A stretch of 64,000 nt of DNA from Janthinobacterium sp. PC23-8 (lineage in GTDB: Bacteria; Pseudomonadota; Gammaproteobacteria; Burkholderiales; Burkholderiaceae_D): assembly GCF_002250505.1 (NCBI RefSeq), contig NZ_NJGY01000005.1:23134-87133 (forward strand), given 5' to 3'. Below, in pieces: positions 34,098 through 42,498 of the stretch. The position numbers and the translations under genes are program-made. The notes under the pieces were generated by a model. The model saw only the letters and a program-made list of their open reading frames with translations, made no database searches and had not been told where the DNA came from. The stretch's first letter is position 1, and the number at the start of each line of letters is the position of its first letter.

Positions 34098-35234
34098 ATG
34101 ACGGTAGCAAAGGCAGTTCAGGCGGACCTGAAAAATCGTCCGCAGTTTGGCTGGATCAATGGTTTGAAAGCGGGCGCGGCGCAACTGATCGTGTTGCACC
34201 ACCTGGCGTTTTACGGTCCGATGTCGGACTATGTGCAGCCCATGTGGCCAGCCCTGCTGGACTGGCTGGGCGACAGTGCGCGCATCGCCGTGCAAGTGTT
34301 CCTGGTGATCGGCGGCTTCCTGGCCGCCAGGTCGCTGTCGCCCGCCGGTTTGCCTGGCCTGGCATTGGCCGCGTCGCCGTCGCCGTGGTCGGCGATCTGG
34401 CGCCGCTACGCCAAGCTGGCGCCGCCTTTTGTCGCCGCCACCCTGATCGCGGTGCTGGCCAATGCGCTGGCCGCCAGTGTCATGACCCACGAGTCGATTT
34501 CGGCGCCGGCCACCTTCAGCCAGATCGGCGCCCATGCCTTGCTGCTGCACGGCGTGCTCGGCTATGAATCCCTGTCGGCCGGCGCCTGGTATGTGGCGAT
34601 CGACTTTCAGCTCTATGCGCTGGCGGCGCTGCTGTTCTGGAGCACGGGCCGCATCGCCGGCCAGCGGCGCCTGCCGTGGCTGGTGCCGGCCATCGTCGCC
34701 TTGTGCGTGGCCGCTTCGCTGCTGTACTTCAACCGCGACGCTGGCTGGGACAACTGGGCGCCCTATTTCTTCGGCAGCTATGGCCTGGGGCTGTTGGCCT
34801 GGTGGGCCAGCGATCCGCGCCGCCAGGGCCATGCCGCCACCATCATGCTGCTGTTGCTGATCGTACCGGCCTGGCTGGCGCTGGCGCTGGCGTTTCGCAC
34901 CCGCATCGAACTGGCGCTGGCGGTGGCCTGCGTGCTGTTCCTGTGTGGACGCAGCGTCAAGGTCTTGACTGGCCCGCTTGGTGCCGCCGTCAATACCCTG
35001 GGCCGTATTTCCTATGCCGTGTTCCTGATCCATTTTCCCGTCAGCCTGCTGGTCAACACGGCCTTTGTGCGCTACGCGCCGCTCGAACCCGAATGGCAGG
35101 CGCTGGGCATGCTGACGGCCTGGGCCGCCAGCCTGGCTGCCGGCACGGCTTTTCACCGCTGGGTGGAAGTGCCGCTGGGACGCATGGTGCAGGCGCTGCT
35201 GGGCAGGGCGCTGGTGCGGCCGATATCGGCTTGA
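34098..35234 (+). CDS. Acyltransferase 3 family (OafA/YrhL-like) membrane protein
   Basis: A 378-residue protein with about ten membrane segments. The N-terminal GWINGLKAGAAQLIVLHHLA includes the conserved His of acyltransferase-3 enzymes, which O-acylate surface sugars. Later RISYAVFLIHFPVSLLV is the family's C-terminal signature. Start at 34098 is preceded by GGATAGGGA. Single gene, so the acceptor molecule is unknown. The upstream 268 bp contain four imperfect GTCARC hexamers near 33902-33927. Confidence 0.8.
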   Translation: MTVAKAVQADLKNRPQFGWINGLKAGAAQLIVLHHLAFYGPMSDYVQPMWPALLDWLGDSARIAVQVFLVIGGFLAARSLSPAGLPGLALAASPSPWSAIWRRYAKLAPPFVAATLIAVLANALAASVMTHESISAPATFSQIGAHALLLHGVLGYESLSAGAWYVAIDFQLYALAALLFWSTGRIAGQRRLPWLVPAIVALCVAASLLYFNRDAGWDNWAPYFFGSYGLGLLAWWASDPRRQGHAATIMLLLLIVPAWLALALAFRTRIELALAVACVLFLCGRSVKVLTGPLGAAVNTLGRISYAVFLIHFPVSLLVNTAFVRYAPLEPEWQALGMLTAWAASLAAGTAFHRWVEVPLGRMVQALLGRALVRPISA

Positions 35235-35261
35235 ATATTGTCATGATTGCTTGTCCGTAAG

Positions 35262-35291
35262 GTACAAGCCTGTGCGGCTTTTACCTTGTAC
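35262..35291. repeat. Inverted repeat upstream of the VOC gene
   Basis: GTACAAG (35262-35268) and CTTGTAC (35285-35291) are perfect inverted copies 16 nt apart, in the leader of the VOC gene. It could be an operator; no regulator is adjacent. Confidence 0.35.
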
Positions 35292-35316
35292 ATTAGGTGC
35301 ATCTTCAAGGAGCATC

Positions 35317-35808
35317 ATGATGGCAAAGAACACGATCTGCCTCTGGTATGACCATGAGGCGCAAGAGGCCGCCAATTTTTACGCCCGCACCTTTCCCGAC
35401 AGCAGCGTTGGCGCGATCCACCATGCGCCATCCGACTACCCGGGCGGCAAGGCCGGCGCGGCGCTGGTGGTCGAGTTTACCGTCTGCGGCGTGGCCTGCA
35501 TCGGCCTCAATGGCGGTGCCACCTTCAAGCATAACGAAGCATTCTCGTTCCAGGTCGCCACCGATGACCAGGAAGAAACCGACCGCTACTGGAACGCCAT
35601 CGTCGAGCATGGCGGCGCGGAAAGTGAATGTGGCTGGTGCAAGGACCGGTGGGGCGTATCGTGGCAGATCACGCCGCGCGTGCTGACGGACGCCATGGCG
35701 CAAGGCGGCGAAGTCGCCCGGCGCGCCTTCGCGGCGATGATGGACATGCGCAAGATCGACGTGGCGGCGATTGAAGCGGCGGTACGGGGAGATGCTGCGC
35801 CGGTGTAA
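35317..35808 (+). CDS. VOC-superfamily (PhnB/3-demethylubiquinone methyltransferase-like) protein
   Basis: A 163-residue protein of the vicinal-oxygen-chelate fold. It has the PhnB-type start NTICLWYDHEAQEAANFYAR, GLNGGATFKHNEAFSFQV and the late GWCKDRWGVSWQITPRVL. Such proteins are often annotated as glyoxalase-like or as methyltransferase by old error; true activity is unknown. Two consecutive ATGs (35317 and 35320) follow AAGGAG; spacing favours the second slightly. Confidence 0.85.
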   Translation: MMAKNTICLWYDHEAQEAANFYARTFPDSSVGAIHHAPSDYPGGKAGAALVVEFTVCGVACIGLNGGATFKHNEAFSFQVATDDQEETDRYWNAIVEHGGAESECGWCKDRWGVSWQITPRVLTDAMAQGGEVARRAFAAMMDMRKIDVAAIEAAVRGDAAPV

Positions 35809-35886
35809 TCGTGCAAGGCCTGGCTGATACTGACTGTGAACAAGATGCTATGCTGTAGAACTTGCTAACAGTCAACATCAGTTCTC

Positions 35887-37530
35887 ATGTCCGTCTTCTA
35901 TAAAAAAATACCGGTGCGAGCTAGCGTGGCCCATGGCGGCCCGGCACGCATCATTGGCCTGGTGCTGTCCGTCCTGCTGCTGCTGGCGCTGGGCTATTTC
36001 CAGGCGCCGACCCTGGGCCTGGACTTTGCCGGCATCTATGTCGTGGTGCTGATCGCGGGTCTGCCGGCAGTCGCCCTGATGGGCCGCAAGGCTATCGCCG
36101 CGCTGTGGCTGTTTCTCGCCGCGCTGTTCGGCGCGGTCGTCTTCCTGACCAGCGCACCGATCCTGCATGCCAACGCCTATTACAAGATGCTGGGCGCGGA
36201 AACGCCGGCCAACTTCCATGACGCCTTGCCGCCGATTGATATCGACCAGGCACCGCTGGTGTCGCAGGACATGGCGCTGCAGGCGATGCAAAAACGCCTG
36301 TCCGAAATCGCTTCGCTGGGCTCGCAAGTGGCGGTCGGCACGCCGGTGAAGCAACTGGTCAGGGACAAGTTGGTGTGGGTAGCCTTCCTCGAACACAGCG
36401 GTTTTTTCAAGTGGTTTGCGGACGGCGCCACCCCGGGCTACCTGGTGGTGTCGGCGCATGACCCGGCCGACGTGAAGCTGGTGATGGAGCTCGACGGCAA
36501 GCCCCTGAAGATGCGCTTTCTGCAGTCGGCCTATTTTGGCGATTATGTGGAACGCCATGCCTATCTGTCCGGGAATTTCACGGTCGGCCTGACCGACTTC
36601 GAGCCGGAAATCGATGACGATGGCGTGCCGTATTACGTCGGCACCGTGTACGAACACAGGGTGGGTTTTTCAGGCAGCGAGTCGAGCGGCATCATCACCG
36701 TCAATGCCGTGACCGGCGTCGTCAAGCGCTACAAGATGGGCACGGAACCGGCATGGGTGGACCGCATTCAGGCCGAGGAATTCATCCTGGAACAAATGCA
36801 GGACCGCGGCGAATACGTGCACGGCTACATCAACCTGAACAACGAAGGACGCTTGCGCGTCGATGGCGTGCTCGACCTCGTCTATGGCTCCGACCAGCGC
36901 CCGTACTGGGTCGGCGGCATGACCTCGAAAGGCCAGAACAACGGCCTGTCCGGCTTCTACTTTGTCGACTCGCGCACCAAGGTAGTGCGCTGGTTCAAGG
37001 TGCCTTCCGTGTCGCAGGCCACGGCCGCCCACGCGGTGGAAAACGTCAACCCCGAAAAGCACTACAGGGCCACCAACCCGCTGCCTTTCCTGGTCAACGG
37101 TGCCCCCACCTACGTGATGGCGCTGCGCGACGTGCAGGGCGTCTCGCGCGCGTTCGGCATGGTCGACATGCGCAACAACCAGGTCATCGGCGTGGCCGAC
37201 ACCCTGAACGCGACACTGCGCAGCTACCAGTCCAGGCGTTCGAGCAACCGCCTCGCCGCCGACATCGGCAGCGAAGCGCGCGAAGTGGCCATCAAGGGTG
37301 CGGTAGTGCGCATCGCCGCCGAATTTCGCAACAACCAGACCATGTACTACCTCACCATCAACACCGGCGACAAGACGCTCGCCACCATCTTTACGGGCAG
37401 CTCGGATCTGTCGGAAGAACTGGTGCTGACCAAACCCGGCGACCAGATCGAGCTGAGCTATGCGGACAGCAAGACCCGCGTGGTGGGGATGAGCAGGTTC
37501 CACAATACGGAGATACCGGGGGTGGAGTGA
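35887..37530 (+). CDS. Large membrane protein of unknown function
   Basis: A 547-residue protein, not recognised. Three membrane segments (about residues 22-39, 45-65 and 70-92) are followed by a long beta-rich region of about 450 residues, presumably outside the cytoplasm. Repeated motifs in that region resemble one another: YVGTVYEHRVGFSGSESSGI and YWVGGMTSKGQNNGLSGFYF (each a display strand, then a V-V-R/K-R/W-F/Y line such as KVVRWFKVP). This suggests duplicated domains, possibly PepSY-like. A last domain (about 460-547) looks OB- or SH3-like. Single gene. Confidence 0.8.
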   Translation: MSVFYKKIPVRASVAHGGPARIIGLVLSVLLLLALGYFQAPTLGLDFAGIYVVVLIAGLPAVALMGRKAIAALWLFLAALFGAVVFLTSAPILHANAYYKMLGAETPANFHDALPPIDIDQAPLVSQDMALQAMQKRLSEIASLGSQVAVGTPVKQLVRDKLVWVAFLEHSGFFKWFADGATPGYLVVSAHDPADVKLVMELDGKPLKMRFLQSAYFGDYVERHAYLSGNFTVGLTDFEPEIDDDGVPYYVGTVYEHRVGFSGSESSGIITVNAVTGVVKRYKMGTEPAWVDRIQAEEFILEQMQDRGEYVHGYINLNNEGRLRVDGVLDLVYGSDQRPYWVGGMTSKGQNNGLSGFYFVDSRTKVVRWFKVPSVSQATAAHAVENVNPEKHYRATNPLPFLVNGAPTYVMALRDVQGVSRAFGMVDMRNNQVIGVADTLNATLRSYQSRRSSNRLAADIGSEAREVAIKGAVVRIAAEFRNNQTMYYLTINTGDKTLATIFTGSSDLSEELVLTKPGDQIELSYADSKTRVVGMSRFHNTEIPGVE

Positions 37531-37638
37531 GCGTAGTCATCATGCTGCGGCTTGATTGATAAACCGATGACAGGAGCATGAAAAATAACTGGTTCTTCGA
37601 TTATTTGTTACTACAATAAATAATGAGGATCACTTTTG

Positions 37639-37836
37639 ATGGCATCAAGCGTCGTGTCGCATCCGCAAGCGGAGCTTGCCAGGCGGCGTGGCCGGCCAGC
37701 CGGTGGTGGCAGCAAGGTCAGCACCACGATACGTTTTGATGCCGAGATTGTCGACGCGTTCAAGGCGACGGGGGAGGGCTGGCAAACACGCATGAATGAT
37801 GCGCTGAAAGAGTGGCTGCGTACCAGGCAAGTCTAG
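37639..37836 (+). CDS. brnA: Orphan BrnA-type antitoxin (ribbon-helix-helix)
   Basis: A 65-residue protein with the BrnA core RRRGRPAGGGSKVSTTIRFD and KATGEGWQTRMNDALKEWL, a ribbon-helix-helix DNA-binding fold. BrnA normally neutralises the BrnT RNase encoded just upstream. Here no brnT is present on either side. Only a 13-codon reading frame with its own CAGGAG site (37578-37619) lies before it. It could be a toxin-less antitoxin or a free-standing repressor. Start ATG at 37639 (TTG one codon earlier is possible). Confidence 0.8.
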   Translation: MASSVVSHPQAELARRRGRPAGGGSKVSTTIRFDAEIVDAFKATGEGWQTRMNDALKEWLRTRQV

Positions 37837-37841
37837 AAAAC

Positions 37842-37876
37842 AAAAAAGCCCACGAACCGCAATTCGTGGGCTTTTT
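37842..37876. terminator. Bidirectional terminator between brnA and tRNA-Lys copy 2
   Basis: Stem GCCCACGAA/TTCGTGGGC with a 6-nt loop, six A on the left and five T on the right. It serves brnA on the plus strand and the tRNA on the minus strand. Confidence 0.92.
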
Positions 37877-37884
37877 CAAGTATT

Positions 37885-37960
37885 TGGTAGGCCGTGCGGG
37901 ATTCGAACCTGCGACCAACGGATTAAAAGTCCGCTGCTCTACCAGCTGAGCTAACGACCC
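37885..37960 (-). tRNA. tRNA-Lys(TTT), copy 2
   Basis: Identical 76-nt sequence to copy 1, with CTTTTAA anticodon loop and encoded CCA. The terminator of copy 3 sits about 40 bp upstream, so this copy needs its own promoter or read-through; no clear consensus promoter was found. Confidence 0.98.
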
Positions 37961-37998
37961 AAAAACTTTTTACAACAACTTCGGTAACACTGTGCAGT

Positions 37999-38029
37999 AA
38001 AAAAATGCTTGCGATAACTTCTGCAAGCA
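37999..38029 (-). terminator. Terminator of tRNA-Lys copy 3
   Basis: On the minus strand TGCTTGC-N10-GCAAGCA is followed by seven T, 20 bp past the 3' end of the copy 3 tRNA. Confidence 0.82.
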
Positions 38030-38048
38030 GAACAGGACTGCGTATTCG

Positions 38049-38124
38049 TGGTAGGCCGTGCGGGATTCGAACCTGCGACCAACGGATTAAAAGTCCGCTG
38101 CTCTACCAGCTGAGCTAACGACCC
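38049..38124 (-). tRNA. tRNA-Lys(TTT), copy 3
   Basis: Identical to copies 1 and 2, with anticodon TTT and encoded CCA. Driven by a consensus promoter at 38136-38164. Confidence 0.98.
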
Positions 38125-38135
38125 GAAGAAGAAAG

Positions 38136-38164
38136 ATTATAGGGCGTGCCCGGGATTCTGTCAA
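38136..38164 (-). promoter_or_regulatory. Consensus sigma70 promoter of tRNA-Lys copy 3
   Basis: On the minus strand TTGACA, a 17-bp spacer and TATAAT match the consensus exactly; the tRNA begins 11 bp after the -10 box. Confidence 0.88.
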
Positions 38165-38203
38165 ACGCCACGGGCAACTTTTTGCTATGGTGCAGGCTTC
38201 AGC

Positions 38204-38962
38204 TTACTTCTTGCCGCCGCGTTCCTTGGCCGCCTGCGCGGCGCTGGAGTCCGGGTAGCGCGCGATCAGGGCGTTCAGCGTCTTGGTGGCGTTGGCCTTG
38301 TCTTTCAGCTCGGTGTAGCAGCTGGCGATATTGAGCATGGCGTCCGGCGCTTTCGGGCTGTCCGGGTAGTTCTTCAGCACCACTTGCTGGGCGCTGATGG
38401 CGCTCTTGCAGTCGCGCTGGGCGTAGAAGGCGTTGCCCAGCCAGTATTGCGCATTGGCCGCGTAGGCCGATTCCGGATAGCGCTTCACGAAGGCGTCGAG
38501 GGCAGTGGCGGCGGCCTTGTAGTCGCCCGACTTGAACACGCCGAAGGCGGCGTCGTAGGCGCTCTGCTCGGACACGCCGACGGCCGCTTCCTGGCCGTCG
38601 ATGGTGACCTGGCGCGGCTCGAGCTTGCGCAGGCGGGCGTCGAGGTCGGTGTAGAAATCTTTCTGGCGTTTTTGCGTATTGGCCAGGTCATTGCCCAGCA
38701 CTTCGATCTGGCCGCGCAGGCGGGCGATCTCTTGCATGGTCTGGTCGTGCTGGTTGATCAGGGACAGCGTGCTGGTCTTGTCGGCCTTGGTTTCGACGCG
38801 CTCGTTGAGGTCGCGCGCCAGGGCATCGACCTTGCTGCGCAGCTCCAGGATGGCTTTGCGGGCTTCGTCGTCGTCGAACAGGGCGGCGTTGGCGTGCAGG
38901 GGCAGCGAGGCGAATGCGGCCATCAAGGCGGCGGCGAGGCCGGCTTTTGAGAATGTCATCAT
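38204..38962 (-). CDS. cpoB: Tol-Pal system protein CpoB (YbgF)
   Basis: A 252-residue periplasmic protein that couples Tol-Pal with peptidoglycan synthesis at the division site. It has a Sec signal (LAAALMAAFASLPLHANAAL), an N-terminal trimeric coiled coil (about 30-110), and a C-terminal TPR region (about 130-250) with AYDAAFGVFKSGDYKAA and YAANAQYWLGNAFYAQRDCK. Start at 38962 or 38959 (tandem ATG). Last gene of the tol-pal operon. Confidence 0.93.
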   Translation of the reverse strand: MMTFSKAGLAAALMAAFASLPLHANAALFDDDEARKAILELRSKVDALARDLNERVETKADKTSTLSLINQHDQTMQEIARLRGQIEVLGNDLANTQKRQKDFYTDLDARLRKLEPRQVTIDGQEAAVGVSEQSAYDAAFGVFKSGDYKAAATALDAFVKRYPESAYAANAQYWLGNAFYAQRDCKSAISAQQVVLKNYPDSPKAPDAMLNIASCYTELKDKANATKTLNALIARYPDSSAAQAAKERGGKK

Positions 38963-39101
38963 GGGTCGGGCTTTCAAAAGTTACGCATACATGCAAACAG
39001 GGCGCCAGGCGGTATTGCCGCGCAGCGCCCCATTATCATGCCTGTGACTGGCCCCGGGCAAGCGATACGCTTATCGCGCCCGGGCCGTCAGCGGCAAACC
39101 A

Positions 39102-39626
39102 TCAATAAACGATGTCAGCGCGGCGGTTTTCAGCCCATGCTGCTTCGTTGCTGCCTTGTGCTTTAGGCTTTTCCTTGCCCAGCGATACGGCTTCCATCTG
39201 GCCTTCCGATACGCCCAGGGCCGACATCGATTTACGCACGGCTTCAGCACGTTTCTGGCCCAGGGCCAGGTTGTACTCAGCGCCACCGCGTTCATCGGTG
39301 TTACCTTGGATCAGGATCTTGCGCGCAGGGGTTTTGACCAGGTAGGCAGCGTGGTTTTGCACCACGGCGGTGTCGGCTTCACGGACGACGTATTTGTCGA
39401 AGTCGAAGTAGACGCTACGGTTGGCCAGCACGCCTTTCGGATCGTCCAGCGGATCGACCGAACCGGTCGTCACTGGCTGTACCTGGCGTGGGTCCGCAGG
39501 CGCTGCTGGTGCTGCCTGAGGCGCGCGCTCGACAACTGGAGTTTCCGCCAGTTTCACTGGGGTGCTGCAAGCGGACAGCAGTGTAGCGGCGGCGGCGATG
39601 AATGCCAGGCTTTTGAAGTTACTCAT
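39102..39626 (-). CDS. pal: Peptidoglycan-associated lipoprotein Pal
   Basis: A 174-residue outer-membrane lipoprotein. Lipobox LLSACSTP, then a Pro/Ala linker, then the OmpA-like peptidoglycan-binding domain (about 68-174) with VYFDFDKYVV and ILIQGNTDERGGAEYNLALG (the Asp and Arg that hold diaminopimelate). It binds TolB and the cell wall. Between tolB and cpoB as usual. Confidence 0.97.
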   Translation of the reverse strand: MSNFKSLAFIAAAATLLSACSTPVKLAETPVVERAPQAAPAAPADPRQVQPVTTGSVDPLDDPKGVLANRSVYFDFDKYVVREADTAVVQNHAAYLVKTPARKILIQGNTDERGGAEYNLALGQKRAEAVRKSMSALGVSEGQMEAVSLGKEKPKAQGSNEAAWAENRRADIVY

Positions 39627-39672
39627 TTTTGTATTCTCCGGGTCAATGGTTAAAGGTGCAACTGTACAGCAT

Positions 39673-40947
39673 TTACTTCATGAAAGGACCCCAGGTGGGC
39701 TCCTTGATATTGCCAGCTTGCGTAGTCAAACGCTGTTTGACGCGGCCATCCACCGATACCACTGCCAGCGACTTGCGTCGTCCGGATTCGGTCGCGTACA
39801 TGATATATTTCCCGTTGGGCGAAAAGCTCGGTGATTCGTCGTTGGCGGTGTCCGACAGGCGCAGTTCCTGGCCACTGGCCAGGTCGAGCGCGTAGAGCTG
39901 GAAATTGCCATCCCGACGGGAGATATAAGCGAGTGTCTTCCCGTCGGACGAGATCCGCGGGCTGATGTTGTAGGAGCCGCCAAACGTCACGCGCTTGGCT
40001 TCGCCGCCGCTGCTCGACATGCGGTAGATTTGTGGTCCGCCGCTGCGATCGCTGGTGAAGTAAATGCTTTGGCCATCGGCCGAAAACTGGGGTTCGGTAT
40101 CGATGCCGCTGCTGTTGCTGACGCGGCGCAGGCCGCTGCCATCGGCATTGACGGTATAGACCTGAGTGTGGCCGTCGCGCGACAGGGCCACGGCCAGGCT
40201 GTTGCCGTCCGGGCTCCAGCTTGGCGCCGAGTTGCTGCCTTTTTCATTCGAGACGATGGTGCGCTGGCGCGTCACCAGGTTCTGCACGTAGACGATCGGT
40301 TTTTTCTTTTCAAACGACACGTAAGCCACCTTGGTGCCGTCCGGCGACCACGAAGGCGAAATGATCGGCTCGTTCGAGCGCAGCGCGACCTGGATGCCTT
40401 CGCCGTCGGCGTCGGCCACTTCCAGGCGGTATTCGCGCCCCGTTTGCGTCACGTAGGCGATGCGGGTGGCGAAAGCGCCCTTGGTGCCGGTCAGTTTTTC
40501 ATAGATATCGTCGGCGATCTTGTGCGCCAGCAAGCGATTGAACTGCGGCGCGGCCGCGTTGTTCATGCTCGACAGCTGGGCGCTCTTGACGGTGTCGTAC
40601 AGCTTGTAGCGCACGTCGAGGCGGCCGTCGGCCAGGGCCTGCACGCTGCCGGCGGCCAGCGCGTCGGCGCCGCGCGACTTCCACTGGTCATAGCTGACGG
40701 GTGCCGTTTCCGACATTTCCGCGCCGTCGATAATCTTGAACACGCCGCTGCGCGCCAGATCGGCCTTGATGATGCCGGACAGCGATTGCGGTGCTGCCGA
40801 TTCGTTGGCAAAGTTGGCGATGGCGACCGGAATCTGGTTGCTGCCGATACCGGTAATTTCCACGCGCAGCTGCGCCTGGGCGCTGGACGCTCCCAGCAGC
40901 AGGCCGGCGCACAGCACCACGTAACTCATTTTTTTCATGATCATCAT
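39673..40947 (-). CDS. tolB: Tol-Pal translocation protein TolB
   Basis: A 424-residue periplasmic protein. Signal peptide (MSYVVLCAGLLLGASSAQAQ), N-terminal alpha/beta domain (to about residue 160), then a six-bladed propeller with repeated units such as EPIISPSWSPDGTKVAYVSF, GSNSAPSWSPDGNSLAVALS and DTEPQFSADGQSIYFTSDRS. It binds Pal and TolA. The stop lies 3 bp after tolA's upstream gene boundary, in normal operon order. Confidence 0.97.
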   Translation of the reverse strand: MMIMKKMSYVVLCAGLLLGASSAQAQLRVEITGIGSNQIPVAIANFANESAAPQSLSGIIKADLARSGVFKIIDGAEMSETAPVSYDQWKSRGADALAAGSVQALADGRLDVRYKLYDTVKSAQLSSMNNAAAPQFNRLLAHKIADDIYEKLTGTKGAFATRIAYVTQTGREYRLEVADADGEGIQVALRSNEPIISPSWSPDGTKVAYVSFEKKKPIVYVQNLVTRQRTIVSNEKGSNSAPSWSPDGNSLAVALSRDGHTQVYTVNADGSGLRRVSNSSGIDTEPQFSADGQSIYFTSDRSGGPQIYRMSSSGGEAKRVTFGGSYNISPRISSDGKTLAYISRRDGNFQLYALDLASGQELRLSDTANDESPSFSPNGKYIMYATESGRRKSLAVVSVDGRVKQRLTTQAGNIKEPTWGPFMK

Positions 40948-40950
40948 TGG

Positions 40951-42000
40951 CTATTCCTTCATCTCGAATATGAGTTCAATTTCGCGTTCCACGCTGCCGT
41001 CTTTTTTCTTCGGCAGGGGCGACGATTTATTAATGGCGTTTTCCACCGAGCTGTCATAGGCCGGCAGTCCGCTGCTCTTTATCTTTCGGACAGAAATAAT
41101 TTCCCCAGTTGGCAGTTGCTCGATCTTGAACACGGCGCGCGGGTTGCCCGGCACGTCGGTGCTGCCGCTGTACGCGATATTGCCCTTGATCTTGCTCGTC
41201 AGGGCAGCGACATAGCCGCTGTCCTTGCGTGGCGCGGTCGCTTTCGCGGCCGAGCCTGCCGTGCCGTTGCCTGCCTGATCCATCATCCGTTTCAGGTTGT
41301 CGGCACGTATCTTGTCGGCTTTATCTTTTTCCGCCGCCGCTTTCTTGGCCTTGGCCGCTTTCTCGGCCGCCTCTTTTTTCTGGGCTGCTTCCTTCTCGGC
41401 TTTTTCTTCCGCCGCTTTTTCCGCCTTCTCGGCTTTTTCCTTGTCGGCCTTTTCCTTCTTCGCCTTTTCCAGCTTGTCGGCTTTCTCTTTTTCTTTCTCT
41501 TTTTCCAGCTTCTCGGCCTTGGCTTTTTCTTTCTGCTTCTGTTTTTCCAGTTCGCGCTTTTCCTCCTCGCGTTCTTTCGCTTCCTCTTTGCGGCGCTCTT
41601 CGGCGGCGGCTTTTTCCTTCTCTTCCTTCAGCTTGGCTTTCTTGCGTTCGAGCGCAATTTCCGCTTCGCGCAAGTCGACCTTCGGCTCGGGCGCTGCCAC
41701 CGGTGGCGGCGGCGGTGGCGCCGGCTGTTCCACTTCCGGTTCGGGCGTCGGCGGCGGGGCCGGGGCCGGTTCCGGGTCGGTCGTCACTTCAGGCGGCGGC
41801 GCGGCCGTCTGCACCTTCAGGTCCCACACTTCCGCTTCCACCGCCACCGGTTCCGTATTTTGCCAGTGTACGCCGACCCACAGGAAAAAGAGCAGGCCAA
41901 GATGCATCGCCAGCGCCAGGCCCAGCGAGGGCCAGCGGCTGCGTTCGCGCGGCACCCGATAAGGGGTGCCGAGTACATGGTCGGTAGGTTTCGTCTGCAA
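40951..42000 (-). CDS. tolA: Tol-Pal envelope protein TolA
   Basis: A 349-residue inner-membrane protein. One membrane helix (about 25-46, LGLALAMHLGLLFFLWVGVH), a Pro-rich stretch (PAPAPPPTPEPEVEQPAPPP), a long Lys/Ala/Glu helix (about 110-240, KEKEKEKADKLEKAKKEKAD), and a C-terminal TonB-like domain ending in VENAINKSSPLPKKKDGSVE. It carries energy from TolQR to Pal/TolB. Confidence 0.95.
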   Translation of the reverse strand: MQTKPTDHVLGTPYRVPRERSRWPSLGLALAMHLGLLFFLWVGVHWQNTEPVAVEAEVWDLKVQTAAPPPEVTTDPEPAPAPPPTPEPEVEQPAPPPPPPVAAPEPKVDLREAEIALERKKAKLKEEKEKAAAEERRKEEAKEREEEKRELEKQKQKEKAKAEKLEKEKEKEKADKLEKAKKEKADKEKAEKAEKAAEEKAEKEAAQKKEAAEKAAKAKKAAAEKDKADKIRADNLKRMMDQAGNGTAGSAAKATAPRKDSGYVAALTSKIKGNIAYSGSTDVPGNPRAVFKIEQLPTGEIISVRKIKSSGLPAYDSSVENAINKSSPLPKKKDGSVEREIELIFEMKE

Positions 42001-42042
42001 GGTTCGGTCTTTAAAACGTCAGGTTCGTGTATGCGCTTGCTG

Positions 42043-42483
42043 TTACTTGGTGGCCAGGCCGACGCGGTTGATGCCCATTTTTTTCGCTTCGGAAATGAGC
42101 TGGATCACATCGTCATACTTGCTTTCCTTGTCGCCGGCGATCAGCACCGGATAGTCCGGATTGCTTTCATGCAGGCCACGCAGATTGCGCAGCAGGGCGT
42201 CGCGGTTCGGTTCCGTTTCCGGCGCCAGTTGCTGCTTGCCGATCACGCCGATCGACAGCGAGCCGTTCGGCTTCAAGACGATCTGGATATAGTCATCGGG
42301 CGGTTTGGTGGTTTTTTCCGCGTTTGGCAAGTCCACCACGCTCGGATTGTTCGACGACGGCATCACCATGAAAATGATCAGGAGCACCAGCATCACGTCG
42401 ATATACGGCACGACGTTGATTTCCGACTTGAACTTGCGGCCACGGCCGCCGCGCATGCCGCCGCTATTGAATGAGGAACCCAT
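42043..42483 (-). CDS. tolR: Tol-Pal stator protein TolR
   Basis: A 146-residue ExbD/TolR protein with one membrane helix (VVPYIDVMLVLLIIFMVMPS) containing the proton-carrying Asp, and a periplasmic domain with LIAGDKESKYDDVIQLISEA. Partner of TolQ. It follows tolQ by 15 bp. Confidence 0.96.
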   Translation of the reverse strand: MGSSFNSGGMRGGRGRKFKSEINVVPYIDVMLVLLIIFMVMPSSNNPSVVDLPNAEKTTKPPDDYIQIVLKPNGSLSIGVIGKQQLAPETEPNRDALLRNLRGLHESNPDYPVLIAGDKESKYDDVIQLISEAKKMGINRVGLATK

Positions 42484-42498
42484 CAGCAGTCCTTCCGG

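Noticed and set aside
40030..42474. 814-codon plus-strand frame opposite tolB/tolA
   Set aside because: Shadow frame; tol genes on the other strand have full family support.
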